Made by a program: the position numbers and the translations under genes. A model generated the notes under the pieces. That model did not search any database, was not told the origin of the DNA, and saw nothing but the letters and a program-made list of their open reading frames with translations. Positions 52,001-63,809 of a stretch of 64,000 bases of DNA are shown here, piece after piece (the first letter of the stretch is position 1; each line of letters begins with the position of its first letter). The stretch spans positions 4,796,001 to 4,860,000 of the forward strand of contig NC_132985.1 of NCBI RefSeq assembly GCF_047496725.1, in the 5' to 3' direction. This DNA comes from Anoplolepis gracilipes (taxonomy: Eukaryota; Arthropoda; Insecta; Hymenoptera; Formicidae).

Positions 52001-53767
52001 TCATTCCGTCGATATCGGACGTAGACAGTCGTCGGGTCAGCTCTTCTCGCCGCTTCTTCCGCGGCGGAAGGGAGGAGAGAGACGGGAGTATCGTGTCGGC
52101 GACACGAGCACACGCAGCTGTGCGTACGAAAATTAATGGCTTATCTCTGGTATGACGGCTTATTTACAGCGCCTATCCAATAAATGCCGCACCGGTAATT
52201 AGTGGACAATATGCGATAGACAGTGGACGAAGGAAAAAGAGACGACGCGTTATAAATAGCGCGTGATATGGCGTATAAAAAAGCCTCTTACGTAGGGACA
52301 AAGACGTCGAACACGACGGAAGTCGCATTCGCGTAATGCGATTCTTTTGTTCCGATGCGTTTATTGTATAATTAGTCGAATAAATTGTTTCCTAGAACGT
52401 GCGTTTTGCAAACAAGTTCTCTCATCGCGTAGACAGAAAAATATTATTGAGACGATTTTATTTCCATTGTGAAAAAAAATAATCACATCGGTCGCAGACT
52501 ATCATGACGCAATTGGCTGAATCGCGCTACTTGCTACGAATACATTAAATTTTATTATTGAGACCCGTGCTTAAGGTTTAAGGAGGAAATTACACGGATC
52601 ATTTATGTCAAAAAGTAATACATCTAATACATTTCGAGATTTATGAAATAGAGATATATTTAATAGAATTATATATAATAATATTAAATATGAATTATAT
52701 TGAATTATATATATTATAAATTTGAACATATAATTTAATCTCAAAATCGCAAATATTATCTTATTTTAAACCATTTTATAGTAATAATTACAAAAATTTT
52801 ATAGTGACTGTACACAAAAATTCATGAAAATACAAACTTTGATCCTATAATAATAAATTCTTACTTTAATTAATAAATTAATTATTAATTTTATATTTCT
52901 AAAAGTGCTTTGTTAAATTCACGAATCTCGAAATTATTAGATTTATCAACTTTTGACGTAGATGATCAGTGTAGTTTTTTCTCGTGCTTCAATATAGATA
53001 AATAAATCCGACTTTATCGACTCTATTATGTTTAGATCTCATTGTGTACTGCAGCTCGTAATTGCGTCGCTCTTCCTTCCGCGATCATCTTCCTTCGATT
53101 AGCGGCCGCATCAGGTGTGTCGGTCCGACCCGATGCGGTTTCTAGTCGCATCGGGATTTAATGACCGGTATAATTGACGTTACGGTGCACGGCACGGGTG
53201 TCCAAGTGGTCGGAACGACGATGGGGTGGGTTTTATCGTGACAGGAAAGAGGCGAGGGTGATTTTTCGCCGAGAATTTCTCTTTTCTCGCGGTTCAAAGG
53301 TTCGGCTTGATAACACTCAGCTGACATCTATAGTTAATGAGATAACAATGCGTCTCGTTTATTTAAATTCTAATGAGCGCGTGTCTTGGCGCTCGCGTAT
53401 ATTTTCGCGTGCTATCGTACTTTCATTCGCACGAAAAAAAGAAAAGGACTCGACGCCACTGGGTATAGACATGATATAGTCGTATTTTATATAATACGAC
53501 TACTAATAGTGTTTAAAAGGGAAGTGTATCGCTGTAATTTAATTTATCATCTGTTTTAAAGACACGAATCATTTACGATAAGGCTCTCTGTTTTAAATAA
53601 TTTATCTAGCATCTGTGCGAATATGTGAGCAGCTTTAATATGGATAATTTATACTAGCTATTGTGTATGTTTTTATGTGACTAATCTTATATTGTTTGTT
53701 TTATACATACGTTTGTCAACAGATATAAAGAGAAAATTTTATCTCAATAATTTATAAATGTATGAAA

Positions 53768-53794
<27 letters not shown>
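53768..53794 (+). repeat. (GA)n microsatellite
   Basis: About 26 bp of GA dinucleotides. Confidence 0.95.
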
Positions 53795-53798
<4 letters not shown>

Positions 53799-54525
53799 TT
53801 CATTATTCTTTATTAAATATAAATTTATAATTCATGCAAATGTATTCATATTTTGTAAGACAAAATAAGATCTCTTTAAACTATCTATAATTTAACAACA
53901 AAATTCAAGATACAATACTATTTTTAACAAAATTTTTGTAAAACAAATTTTTTTTTAAGGTGCTCCCAACTTGTAGAGTTATCTCGCACACATTACATCT
54001 AGATTTTAACTTATTCTACGTAGTGTTATATTGTATGAGTGTTAGTGTATATGGTTGCGGATGTGTGCAGAGTACGGAACTCGGGACCAAAGGATCATTA
54101 AACCCCAACTATTATGCACATGAACAGTTGCCTGCGATATAAAACAAAATTTAAAAATGTACGCCAAGTACACAAAAAGTATTTGAATCTGTATGATACT
54201 AATACAAATTTTTAAAAATTTTGAAATTTGTAAACACATTATTAAAAAAATTAATTATACAAAAACGGAGAGCAATTAGTTAAATATTAACATTAAAACA
54301 TGTGTAACGCATAAAATTATAAATAAAATTCTGTTTCTTGAATATGTCGTAAATAAATTATAAATTGTCTAAAGAAATCTTTACAGAAATATATTTGACT
54401 TACAATAGGTTACAACTTATATAATTTATCGACAACTGATAAGTTCCTGATCTCACTACATTCATATTCTTAGGCGAGTGTGAGCAACTGGCTCTATAAA
54501 AGACTCGTATAATAAATGCGAAAAA

Positions 54526-54533
<8 letters not shown>

Positions 54534-54573
<40 letters not shown>
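54534..54573 (+). repeat. (TA)n microsatellite
   Basis: About 38 bp of TA dinucleotides upstream of the tandem gene array. Confidence 0.95.
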
Positions 54574-54574
<1 letters not shown>

Positions 54575-54756
54575 TATAAATAAAATCTCATATTGCTAAA
54601 ATATATTTTTTTAAAACAGGTGTAGATAAATGTTGATATTAAGTTTTATAAAATTGATGCTGTGCTAAATTATAATTACAGAGCACCGACATGTACGATC
54701 GTCGATCACTACAAGTTTACAATATTACAGTATTAAAACATCTATAAGAGAAAGAG

Positions 54757-54760
<4 letters not shown>

Positions 54761-54800
<40 letters not shown>
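54761..54800 (+). repeat. (GA)n microsatellite at the start of tandem unit 1
   Basis: About 38 bp of GA repeats. The equivalent tract in unit 2 is at 58199-58229, at the same place relative to the gene, which marks the duplicated segment. Confidence 0.95.
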
Positions 54801-54805
<5 letters not shown>

Positions 54806-55217
54806 AAGAAGAAAAATAAAAACATATATACATAAACTTTGTAAATATGATTGTAATATATGTCTTACACGATTTTATAAAACTATTCAAACATCATCTC
54901 TCTCAATGTCAGATATATAAATACGTTAAATTGCCGAATTTTGATTTTAACATTATGTATGTAGAGATTGCGGGAGATACTTGTCTCATTGTAATCTTAT
55001 GTACATTTCATAATTAGAAATTAGAAAGTTTTATTTGCACTGTGTGGAAAGTTGTTTTCTTTCAAAAAAGTAAGCTTTAAATTTTTAATAAAAAGGCACT
55101 GCAAAGTTTACTTGCTTTAGACATATGTAAAATTTAATTTAAGCTAAGTGGAAAATAAATAATATCACTTTTTATATATTTTTTGACAGAAGCAAAAAAA
55201 TCATATTTCCCATAAAC

Positions 55218-56940
55218 ATGAAGAGCGTTAAGGATAATCCAAGCAGTATAGGTTTTTTTCCTTTTATTGTTATAAAGTTATGATTTTAAAATATATGACG
55301 TGTTTATCTAAAATTTGTAATAAAAACGATAACATTTATTTTATATACTCAATCAATAATCAAACATTGAAAATTATTTTTAATGCAAATTTTTCTTTTT
55401 TTATCGATATCACGAAATTGTATATTCTGGCGAGAATCTTATAATTTTAATAAAAGTTTTCGTCTATTAATAAATGTATTATAATTTTAATAAAAGTTTT
55501 CATGTATTAATAAATTGTAACATATATATATATAGCATTGAGTCATTTGAATGAGAAATTTCATTAAAATGTTTTTATTCATTTAGAATTTAATCAGAAG
55601 GAAAAAGATAAACTGTTGAAAGAGAACGCTAAGTTGAAAGCGCATGCCTCTCGACTAGAAACCATAATTGAAACATTTAAATCCGTTCAATTGCAAATGT
55701 CAAAAATGGCATTGATACACGACAGTGAAATCACAAGATTTTATATACCGAATGTGCAAACGCAATTATGCCATGAACTTCATCAATTCGCGGGATCCCG
55801 ATGCCGAGAATTCGACCAAAATTTGAGATTGGTTTTTGAAATCAATAGTACCGAACAAGATGTCAAAAAGAACGATCTGTACGCAATAGAGATACTGATA
55901 GACGAAAACGGTCGTGGAAAATTAGAAAAGTGGGCGTTGCCTACTCTCAATGTGCAAAAAATATTATCGCAATATCCTATCGATGATTTAAATAATGTAA
56001 AGGATTTTTTAAAAAGCTGTAAAGATCACGTTAATAGTTATTTTTGCCGCTTTGAGCAGGTTAAGGAATTGCAGGTAATTGAAAAACAAACTATTAATAT
56101 AAAGATTAATTATTCTTTCTTACTAATTATTTGATTTTTCTTTTTAAAATTTTTTAATTACATTTTTAAACATTTTATAGCAATATTTTTAATGTTACAT
56201 TTGTTATGATGATCATAACAATTAGAATAGAAAAACTTTTTTTTATATATTGAGAAATTAAATTAAAAATGTTTTTTAATTCTTAGGACTCACTCTGTGG
56301 GATTATAAATATAAAGATATCTAAAACTTCAGATCTTACTGATATTGAATTATATATACCATGAATGAAAGATGTGGAAACTGACGAATTTTATGATCTT
56401 TACTATATCTACATTATGATCCTACCGGAGTAAGACCTTGCAAATTATCATCGACTACAGATACGGACGAACAGCTGCCGATTCTAGATAGAGAAATGAA
56501 CAAGTATTTTGAACCTTTTCTGAAAAAAAATTTGAGCTCGGCATTCTTGGAGATCAGCGAATCACAAACTAAATTTGTGTTTTCAAAATTTATAAAAGAC
56601 GATGAGAAAAGAAGATATTTCAGAAATTTCCAAAGAGTCAGACGAATTCTTTGAGCAACTTTCAAAAGAGTTTCTTTATCAATGCAATATGGAGTGTCAG
56701 ACAGAAAGCGAAAGTGAAGTGAAACAAGGTGATGAAGTTATTTTGTATTAAAATGAAACTAAAACTTTGCTTTGTGTTGAAAAAAAATACCTATATAAAT
56801 ATTAATGTTACAGGCAGTACAAGGAAAGATGATTCTTCGGAAAAGGAGGAAGGAATTTAATCGCGTAAACGTAAACGGTTGGTAAAAATAAAGCCACGCG
56901 GTACAAAAGAATCGCAATATTTAAGAAAAAAAGAATGATT
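55218..56940 (+). pseudogene. Tandem gene copy 1: coiled-coil/RWD-like protein, decayed
   Basis: Exon 1 (55218-55251) encodes MKSVKDNPSSI; its donor is GTTTTT, weaker than the GTATTT of copy 2. Exon 2 (55587-56074) is open: a charged coiled coil (DKLLKENAKLKAHASRLET), then a compact domain with LCHELHQFAGSRC, YAIEILIDENGRGK and NVQKILSQYP, ending at a perfect CAG|GTAATT donor. Exon 3 starts at 56287 after TTCTTAG but is broken. A TGA at about 56354 replaces the Arg codon of copy 2, a 1-bp deletion lies near 56390-56400, and a 4-bp insertion near 56600 shifts the frame again. Exon 4 (from 56814) has TAA where copy 2 has CAA. The remainder closely follows copy 2. This is probably a pseudogene, although a truncated exon 1-2 product is conceivable. 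Family discussed under copy 2. Confidence 0.65.
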
Positions 56941-58192
56941 GAAATATTGCAAATATCGATAATCTATTTTGAATGTGGCAAGTGAAGTATAACTTTCTTT
57001 ACAACAGAAGAAATTTGAATCATGCAAAAAGGACACTGAATACGTAAATAGTAGATCATTAGTCGCAAAAAAATTTGCTGAAAAAAACGAAAAACATGCA
57101 AAGTCCCGAAAAATTATAATGCCGAAATGTCTGTACGTTTTAACTTTTTAAAATATTAAATTATTTTTCAAATAGTTAAATAAATCAAATAATACAAATA
57201 GTGAGTCCTCGGTAAATTCACGGAAGATATAAGAGAAAAGCAAAACCTATTACGTGTATTAATTAAACAATAGAGAAAAGATGTCTAATATTTCAAAATT
57301 GAAAGCTAAATGAGTTAAAATAATTAATAAGCTTTTTTTTTCATGCAGATCTTTCACGGCAAATCTTTTTCTTTCATGAGATATTATCTATATTATAGGA
57401 AGAATAAAAATAGTAATATTAAGAATTGTGTAAAATTATAGAGAATACAAAATCAAGAAATTTTGAAATATTTTTTTCTTTACTAGTATTTTTAATTATA
57501 ATTTATGTTATAAATATAAATTATTAGCAACATCAATAAAAATATTTTTATCAGTACAATTCCGTATGATTAATTTACCCGCTTTGCTATTTATGTGGAT
57601 TATTAACACTACTTAAATAATATATTTAAAAAAAATATATATTAAATGTATTAAATATATAAAAACGTTATTTGAGTAGTAAGAAAAAAAATCATAATTT
57701 ACACTGAATCATAATTTATACTCGTTAAAATGTATAGATATACGATAAATGTTTTGATATATAATATACTCAACTAAACAATGTAAATGTTTATATAGTT
57801 AATTTCTCTTGCAAGGCTTCTATTTTTAATTAAAAGAATTAAATAATTTACAAACAACAAATAAATGTGCAATCTATGTGTACCTACATGGACTTGATTT
57901 TTTAATTATATCAAATACATAAATTTGAAACCTAACAATTTTTAATATATACATTTGAAACTAGAGTTACTATAAATATATCGAATAAAAATTCAAATTT
58001 ATTGATAATTTAGCTTATAAATCAAATGCTCTCTAATTACAAAATATCTACATAAACATTTGTTGATGATAAAGTTTATTATATTATAGTAGATAGATAA
58101 TCTGAGTAAGATTTTTGTAAAAATGAGACAAAAAATAGCATGTAGATAAACCTTGTTAATTCTAACTATAACATATGTATTGTAATTTAAAG

Positions 58193-58198
<6 letters not shown>

Positions 58199-58229
<31 letters not shown>
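58199..58229 (+). repeat. (GA)n microsatellite at the start of tandem unit 2
   Basis: About 30 bp of GA repeats, homologous in position to 54761-54800. Confidence 0.95.
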
Positions 58230-58232
<3 letters not shown>

Positions 58233-58656
58233 AGGATTTGTAAAAAGAAAAATAGAAAAATATAAATAAATTTTGTAAATATTATTGTAATATATACGTC
58301 TTATGATTTTACATCTATTCGAACAACATCTCTCTTAATGTCAAATAAATAAATACGTTATGTTGTTGAATTTTAACATTATGTATATAGAGATTGTGAG
58401 AGTTACTTGTCATTGTAATCTTATGTACATTTTGTAATTAGAAATTAGAAAGTTTTATTTGCACTGTGTGGAAAGTTGTTCTTTTTTCAAAAAAGGTAAG
58501 TTTTAAATTTTTAATAAAAAGGCACTGCAAAGTTTAATTGTTATAGACATATGTAAAATTTCATTTAAGCAAAGTTAATTTAAGCAAAGAAAAATAAATA
58601 ATATCACTTTTTATATATTTTTTGACAGAAGCAAAAAAATCATATTTCCCATAAAC

Positions 58657-60382
58657 ATGAAGAGAGTTAAGGATAATCCAAGCAGTATAGGTATTTTTCC
58701 TTTTATTGTTATAAAGTTATGATTTTAAAATATATGACGTGTTTATCTAAAATTTGTAATAAAAACGATAACATTTATTTTATATACTCAATCAATAATC
58801 GAACATTGAAAATTATTTTTAATGCAAATTTTTGGTTTTTTATCGATATCACAAAATTTTATATTCTGACGAGAATCTTATAATTTTAATAAAAGTTTTC
58901 GTCTATTTATAAATGTATTATAATTTTAATAAAAGTTTTCATGTATTAATAAATTATAACATATATATAGCATTGAGTCATTTAAATGAGAAATTTCATT
59001 AAAATGTTTTTGTTCATTTAGAATCTAATCAGAAGAAAAAAGTTGAAAGAAAACTGATGAAAAAGAATTCTAAGTTGAAAGCGCATGCCTCTCGACTAAA
59101 AGCCATAATTGAAGAATTCAAATCCATTCAATTGCAAATGTCAAAAATGGCATTCGTACACAACAACGAAAACACAAAATTTTATATACCGGATATCCAA
59201 ATGCAATTATGCCATAAACTTCATCAATTTGCGGGATCTCAATGCCAAGAATTTGACAAAAATTTGAGATTCGTTTTTGAAATCAATACCGAACAAAATG
59301 TCAAAAAGAACGATCTGTACGCAATAGAGATATTGATAGACGAAAACGGTCGTGGAAAATTAGGAAAATGGGCGTTGCCTTCTATCAATGTGCAAAAAAT
59401 ATTATCACAACATCCTATCGGTGATAAATCATCGATTTTCAAAAATAATATAAAGAGTTTTTTAAAAAGCTGTAAGCATCACGTTGATAGTTTTCTTTGC
59501 CGCTTTAAGCAGCTTGACAAATTGCAGGTAATTGAAAAAGAAACTATTAACACAAAAATTAATTATTCTTTGTTAAATACTAATAATTTGATTTTTCTCT
59601 TTCAAATATTTAATTTCATTTTTAAACATTTTATAACAATATTTTTAATGTTACATATGTTATGATAATCATAACAATTAGAATAGAAATTTTTTTTTTA
59701 ATTATTAAGATATTAATTAAATTTTTTTTTAATTCTTAGGACTTACTGTGTGGGATTTTAAATGTAGAGATATCTAAAAATTCAGATCTTACTGAAATTA
59801 AATTACACCTACCACGAATAAAAGATATAGATACTGAGATATTATACGATGTTATACTAAATCTGTTTTATGAGCCTACCGGTGTAAGGCCTTGCAAATT
59901 ACTCTGGAATACAAAGCCTAACGGACAGCTGCCGGGTCTAGTTATAAAATTGAAGGACTATTTTAAACCTTTCCTGAAAAAAGATTTGAGCTCGGCATTT
60001 TCGGAGATCAGCCAATCACAAACTATATTTGTGTTTTCAAAAATTATAGCAGACGATAACAAAGATATTTCAGAAATTTCTAAAGAGTCAGACGAATCCT
60101 TTGAGCAACTTTCAAAAGAGTTTCTTTATCAATGCAATATGGAGTGTCAGACAGAAAGTGAAGTGAAACAAGGTGATGAAGTTATTTTGTATGAAAATGA
60201 AACTAAAACTTTACTTTGTGTTGAAAAAAAATACCTATATAAATATTAATGTTACAGGCAGTACAAGGAAAGATGATTCTTCGGAAAAGGAGGAAGGAAT
60301 TCAATCGCGTAAACGTAAACGATTAATAAAAATAAAGTCACACGGTACAAAAGGCGATACAAAAAGATCGAAAAATTTATGA
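58657..60382 (+). CDS. Tandem gene copy 2: intact coiled-coil, tandem-RWD-like (CENP-P-like?) protein
   Basis: Four exons: 58657-58690, 59022-59527, 59740-60172 and 60258-60382. All have GT/AG borders and consistent phases, giving about 365 residues. Residues ~10-50 form a Lys/Glu-rich coiled coil. Residues ~55-180 form a compact alpha/beta segment (LCHKLHQFAGSQC, LRFVFEIN, YAIEILIDENGRGK) ending in the helix FLKSCKHHVDSFLCRFKQL. Residues ~185-290 form a second one (LYDVILNLFYEPTGVRPCK, FLKKDLSSAFSEISQSQT). An acidic stretch (SEISKESDESFEQLSKE) and a basic tail (QSRKRKRLIKIK) follow. No signal peptide or membrane helix is seen; the basic tail suggests a nuclear protein. Coiled coil plus two RWD-like units, and the helix F..S....V..F..R...L, recall kinetochore CENP-P, an inference from layout only. 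Retention of the 85-bp last intron would instead end the protein at 60249. A simple start is ATG 58657; ATG 59057 is an alternative. Confidence 0.6.
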
Positions 60383-60409
60383 AAATAATTGTGATTGAAA
60401 TTGCGAATA

Positions 60410-60623
60410 TCGATAATCTATTTTGAACGTTGCAAGTGGAGTACAACTTTCTATACAACAGAAGAAATTTGAATCATGCAAGAAGGACACTGAATACGTA
60501 AAAATAAGATCATTAGTCGTAAAAAAGTTTGCCGAAAAAAATGAAGGTTATGTAAAGTCCCGAAAAATTATAATGCCGAAATTTGAAATATGTAACATTG
60601 TTCCGAAAATTCGTGCAATTTAA
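60410..60623 (+). other. Open frame after copy 2, conserved in copy 1, with repeat-derived tail
   Basis: After the TGA of copy 2 (60380-60382) and a TAA at about 60414, a frame of ~69 codons stays open to 60623 (QQKKFESCKKDTEYV, then KSRKIIMPKFE). Copy 1 has the same peptide with few changes at about 56,970-57,130. From about 60,545 the sequence belongs to the repeat family with the GACATGCAAAGTCT core, which supplies the last ~20 codons and the stop. It may be a former last exon or a 3' extension lost to a stop codon; no splice acceptor joins it convincingly. Confidence 0.3.
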
Positions 60624-61260
60624 GACGTGATACATTTGTTTAAAAAAAATCATAAATTTAAGAAGTGAGTGACAACGTCCCAAAAAGTCATAAGTTAGGC
60701 ATTTAGGAAGTGAGACCAAATCCTGAATTTTCGATTACATTGTTTGCACTATTTGTACATCTTTTGAAAAAATCATAAAATGACACAAAATTAAACTTTA
60801 TTAATAGTAGAATACAAAGATTATAATTTTATTTTATATTGATATTTTTAATTATAATTAGATTACATTTTTAATTATAATTTTTATATATGAAGCTTTA
60901 TAATTAAAAATTATTATTGTATTATTATATAAAATAATATTGGTATATAATAAATAATTTAATTATACATTAAAATTTTAAATAATGTTATAATATTATT
61001 TATTATATAATAAATTTATTACATAAATTTAAATTAATTTTTTAATCTTATATATATACATATTAGTATACATATACACTTATATGTATACTAATAAATT
61101 TTATAATTTTGTAATTTATAAATAATAATAGTATTACATAAGTAATAAATTATAATTTCTATAAATTATAATTTTATAATTTATTTATTTATAATTTATA
61201 ATTTATTATAGTTTGTTGGTACAGTTTAATTCTTTAGGATGATATCTTATTTTCCAAATT
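60545..61260. mobile_element. Repeat-family copy behind tandem gene copy 2
   Basis: The first ~110 bp (ATGTAAAGTCCCGAAAAATT onward) match 10,430-10,545 beside the zinc-finger gene. The right end near 61,240-61,260 (GATATCTTATTTTCCAAA) resembles the inner right arm of that element, and the middle is AT-rich filler. Copy 1 keeps only the first ~45 bp (57,094-57,140), so the insertion predates the gene duplication and was later deleted in unit 1. No ORF of its own. Confidence 0.45.
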
Positions 61261-62520
61261 GCTAAAAAAATCAAATAATACAAATAGTAGTAATGGATAA
61301 ATTCACGGAAGATATAAAAGAAAAGAAAACTTATTACATGTATTAATTAAACAAAGACGAAAAAGAAGTCTAATATTTCAAAATTGAATAATAAATGAGT
61401 TAAAATGAGTAATAAGCCTCTTCTTTTCGTGCAGATCACATGATAAATCTTTCTCTTTTATGAGATATTATAAAATCAAAAAATTTTGAAATATTTTTTT
61501 TCTTTAATAGTATTTTTAATTATATATTATTATAAATTATTGACAATATCAATAAAAATAATTTTATTAATACAATTCTGTCTGATTAATTTACCTGTTT
61601 TGCTGTATATGGGTTATTAATACTATTTAAATAATATATTTCAAAAGAATGATATATTAAATATATTATATATATAAAAACGTTATTTGAGTGGTAAGAA
61701 TAAAAATCACAATTTATACTGATCGTTAAAAAGTATTGATATATAATAAATGTTTTTACATATTCAACTTAACAATGTAAATGTTTATATAGTGAATTTC
61801 TTCTGCATGTCTTATATTTTTAATTAAAAGAATTAAATAATTTCCAAATAATAAATAAATGTGAAATCTATGTGTATCTATATAAACTTAATTTTTTCAA
61901 TTATATCAATTACATAAATGTGAAACATAATAATTTTTGATTTATACATTTGAAAGTAGAGTTCCTAAAAATATATCGAATAACAATTAATTTATTGATA
62001 TTTTGCTTATAAATCAAATGCTGCTGAATTACAAATTCATTTACACGAAAAAAAGTCGATCTTTTAGTTTTTGATATTATAGATAGATTATCTGAAAAAT
62101 TTGTAAAAATAAGAAAAATATAAACATGTAAATAAACCTTGTCAATTGTAATATGTATTACGAATTCATATCTATTTGCACATCGCCTTTCTCGCATGTC
62201 AAATATATAAGTACGTGTCAAATTTTTATTTTAACATCGTTGTGAGAAAACATCGATAAATATTAAAAAACAGTCATATTATAATCTTAGTTTTATATAC
62301 ATAAATAGAAACTATAAACTTATATTTGCACTTTCAAAATTTGGTTTATTTTTGAAATAAATAAGGTTTTAAATTTTAAATAAAAGCAACTAAATTGCAA
62401 AAGATTACTTATTTTAGACACATGTAAAATTTAATTTAAACCAAATAGAAAAATAGGTATAATATCTTACTTTCTTATATATTTTATATCTTTGTTAAAT
62501 GGCAATGACAAAAGTAATTA
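61261..62520. other. Intergenic spacer of the tandem array
   Basis: AT-rich, with no ORF of coding character. It is homologous along much of its length to the spacer between copies 1 and 2 (57,186-58,190), for example the segments with TCAAATAATACAAATAG and AAATTCACGGAAGATATAA. The duplicated unit therefore includes both gene and spacer. Confidence 0.65.
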
Positions 62521-62692
62521 CATATTCGTTGGACAAGGAGAAGAATAATAAAAATTCCGTTAGTACATATATTTATATCTAAACATATAATTAAAATCAA
62601 TTTTTAATGTAAATTTCTTATTGTTGTCGATATTATTTGATTTTGCATTATAATGAAAATTTCATAATTTCAATGAAAATTTTCATATATAA

Positions 62693-63809
62693 ATGAAGCG
62701 TAATATAATCAATGGTGTTGATACCAATAAGATAGATTATCAAAATGTTTTTAATTATTTAGAATTGTCTAATCGGGAGGAAAGAAATAAACTGTTGAAC
62801 GAGATTGCTACACTGAAAGCGCATATTTTTCGGCTAGAAACCGTGATTAAAACAATTCCATATTTGCAATTTGGAAAAATGACTTTGATGCACGACAGTG
62901 AAACAACAAGCTTTAATATACCGGACGTGCCAACGGAATTATGCCATGAACTTTTCCGATTCGCGGGATCGCGATGCCGATATTTCGACCGAAATTCAAG
63001 ATTCGTTTTTAAAATCAATAGCATCAAAAACTTCACGAAGAACAATCCGTATGCAATAGAGATACTGACGATAGAGATAGACGACAGCGGTTGTGGAAAA
63101 ATAGGAAAGTGGATGTTGCCTATGTCCATCAATGTGCAAAAAATATTATCACAGTATCCTATGGATAATTTAAATAATGTACGGCACTTTTTTAGAAGCT
63201 GCAAGCATTATGTTGATAGTTATCTCTGCCGCTTAAAACAGTTTGAAGAATTGCAGGTAATTAAAAAAGAATATTACAGAGATCAATTATTCTACTTGTT
63301 AAATACTCATTACTTGAATTTTTTAATAAGATTTTAAAAGATATTGAAGATATTAAAGATATATAAAAAATTGCATAACAATATTTAAAATATTATATTT
63401 TTTATGATGATCATATCAGAATAGAAATGTTTCATTCTGTGCTTAGTTATGGGAAGTTAATTAAAAAATCTTTTTTTACTCCTCAGAATTTACTTTCAGG
63501 AATTACAAATATTCACATATTTCACACTTTCGGCATTTAATTGAAATAATATTATTAGGAATGAAAGATACTGGCGAACTTTATAACGTGATATTATATC
63601 TGTACTATGAGTCTACCGCAGCAAGACCTTACAAATTGTCCTTGGATACGGATATGGACGAAAAACCGTCGCCGATTTTAGTTAAAAAATTAAACAAACA
63701 TTTTAAGCAATTCTTAAAAACAAATTCGAGCTCGGCATTTCTGCAGATCAGCGAATCGCAAACTACATTTGTCTGGCAAAAAGTTATGGCAATCAATAAA
63801 GACATATAG
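62693..63809 (+). pseudogene. Tandem gene copy 3: diverged, frameshifted and truncated
   Basis: Exon 2 is open and ends at 63256 with the same CAG|GTAATT donor as its paralogues. It keeps NKLLNEIATLKAHIFRLET (coiled coil), LCHELFRFAGSRC, GKIGKWMLP, NVQKILSQYP and a VDSYLCRLKQF helix. The ATG at 62693 reads directly through the position used as splice acceptor in copies 1 and 2 (NVFNYLEL), so this copy may have gained a new start or may still splice at 62770. Exon 3 begins at 63487 after CCTCAG but has a 1-bp deletion near 63537 that brings TAA into frame. The downstream frame is then open (LYNVILYLYYESTAARPYK, SSAFLQISESQTTFVW) to a TAG at 63807-63809, well short of the acidic and basic tail of copy 2. 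A functional exon-2-only product cannot be excluded. Confidence 0.55.

Larger units (their letters stand above)
38400..54700. other. Gene-free stretch with GC islands and repeats
   Basis: AT-rich DNA alternates with GC/CpG-richer islands at about 40.6-41.05, 42.0-46.4, 46.7-49.9 and 51.1-53.5 kb. Long frames around 43.0-43.65 kb occur in three or more frames on both strands in CT-rich sequence and are not credible as proteins. No RNA genes were recognised. A 43841-43865 poly(T) run, a hairpin GGATTTTTT-CA-AAAAAATCC at 43370-43389 and a palindrome TAGTCGTATT-TTATAT-AATACGACTA at about 53478-53503 are the other visible structures. Confidence 0.5.
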
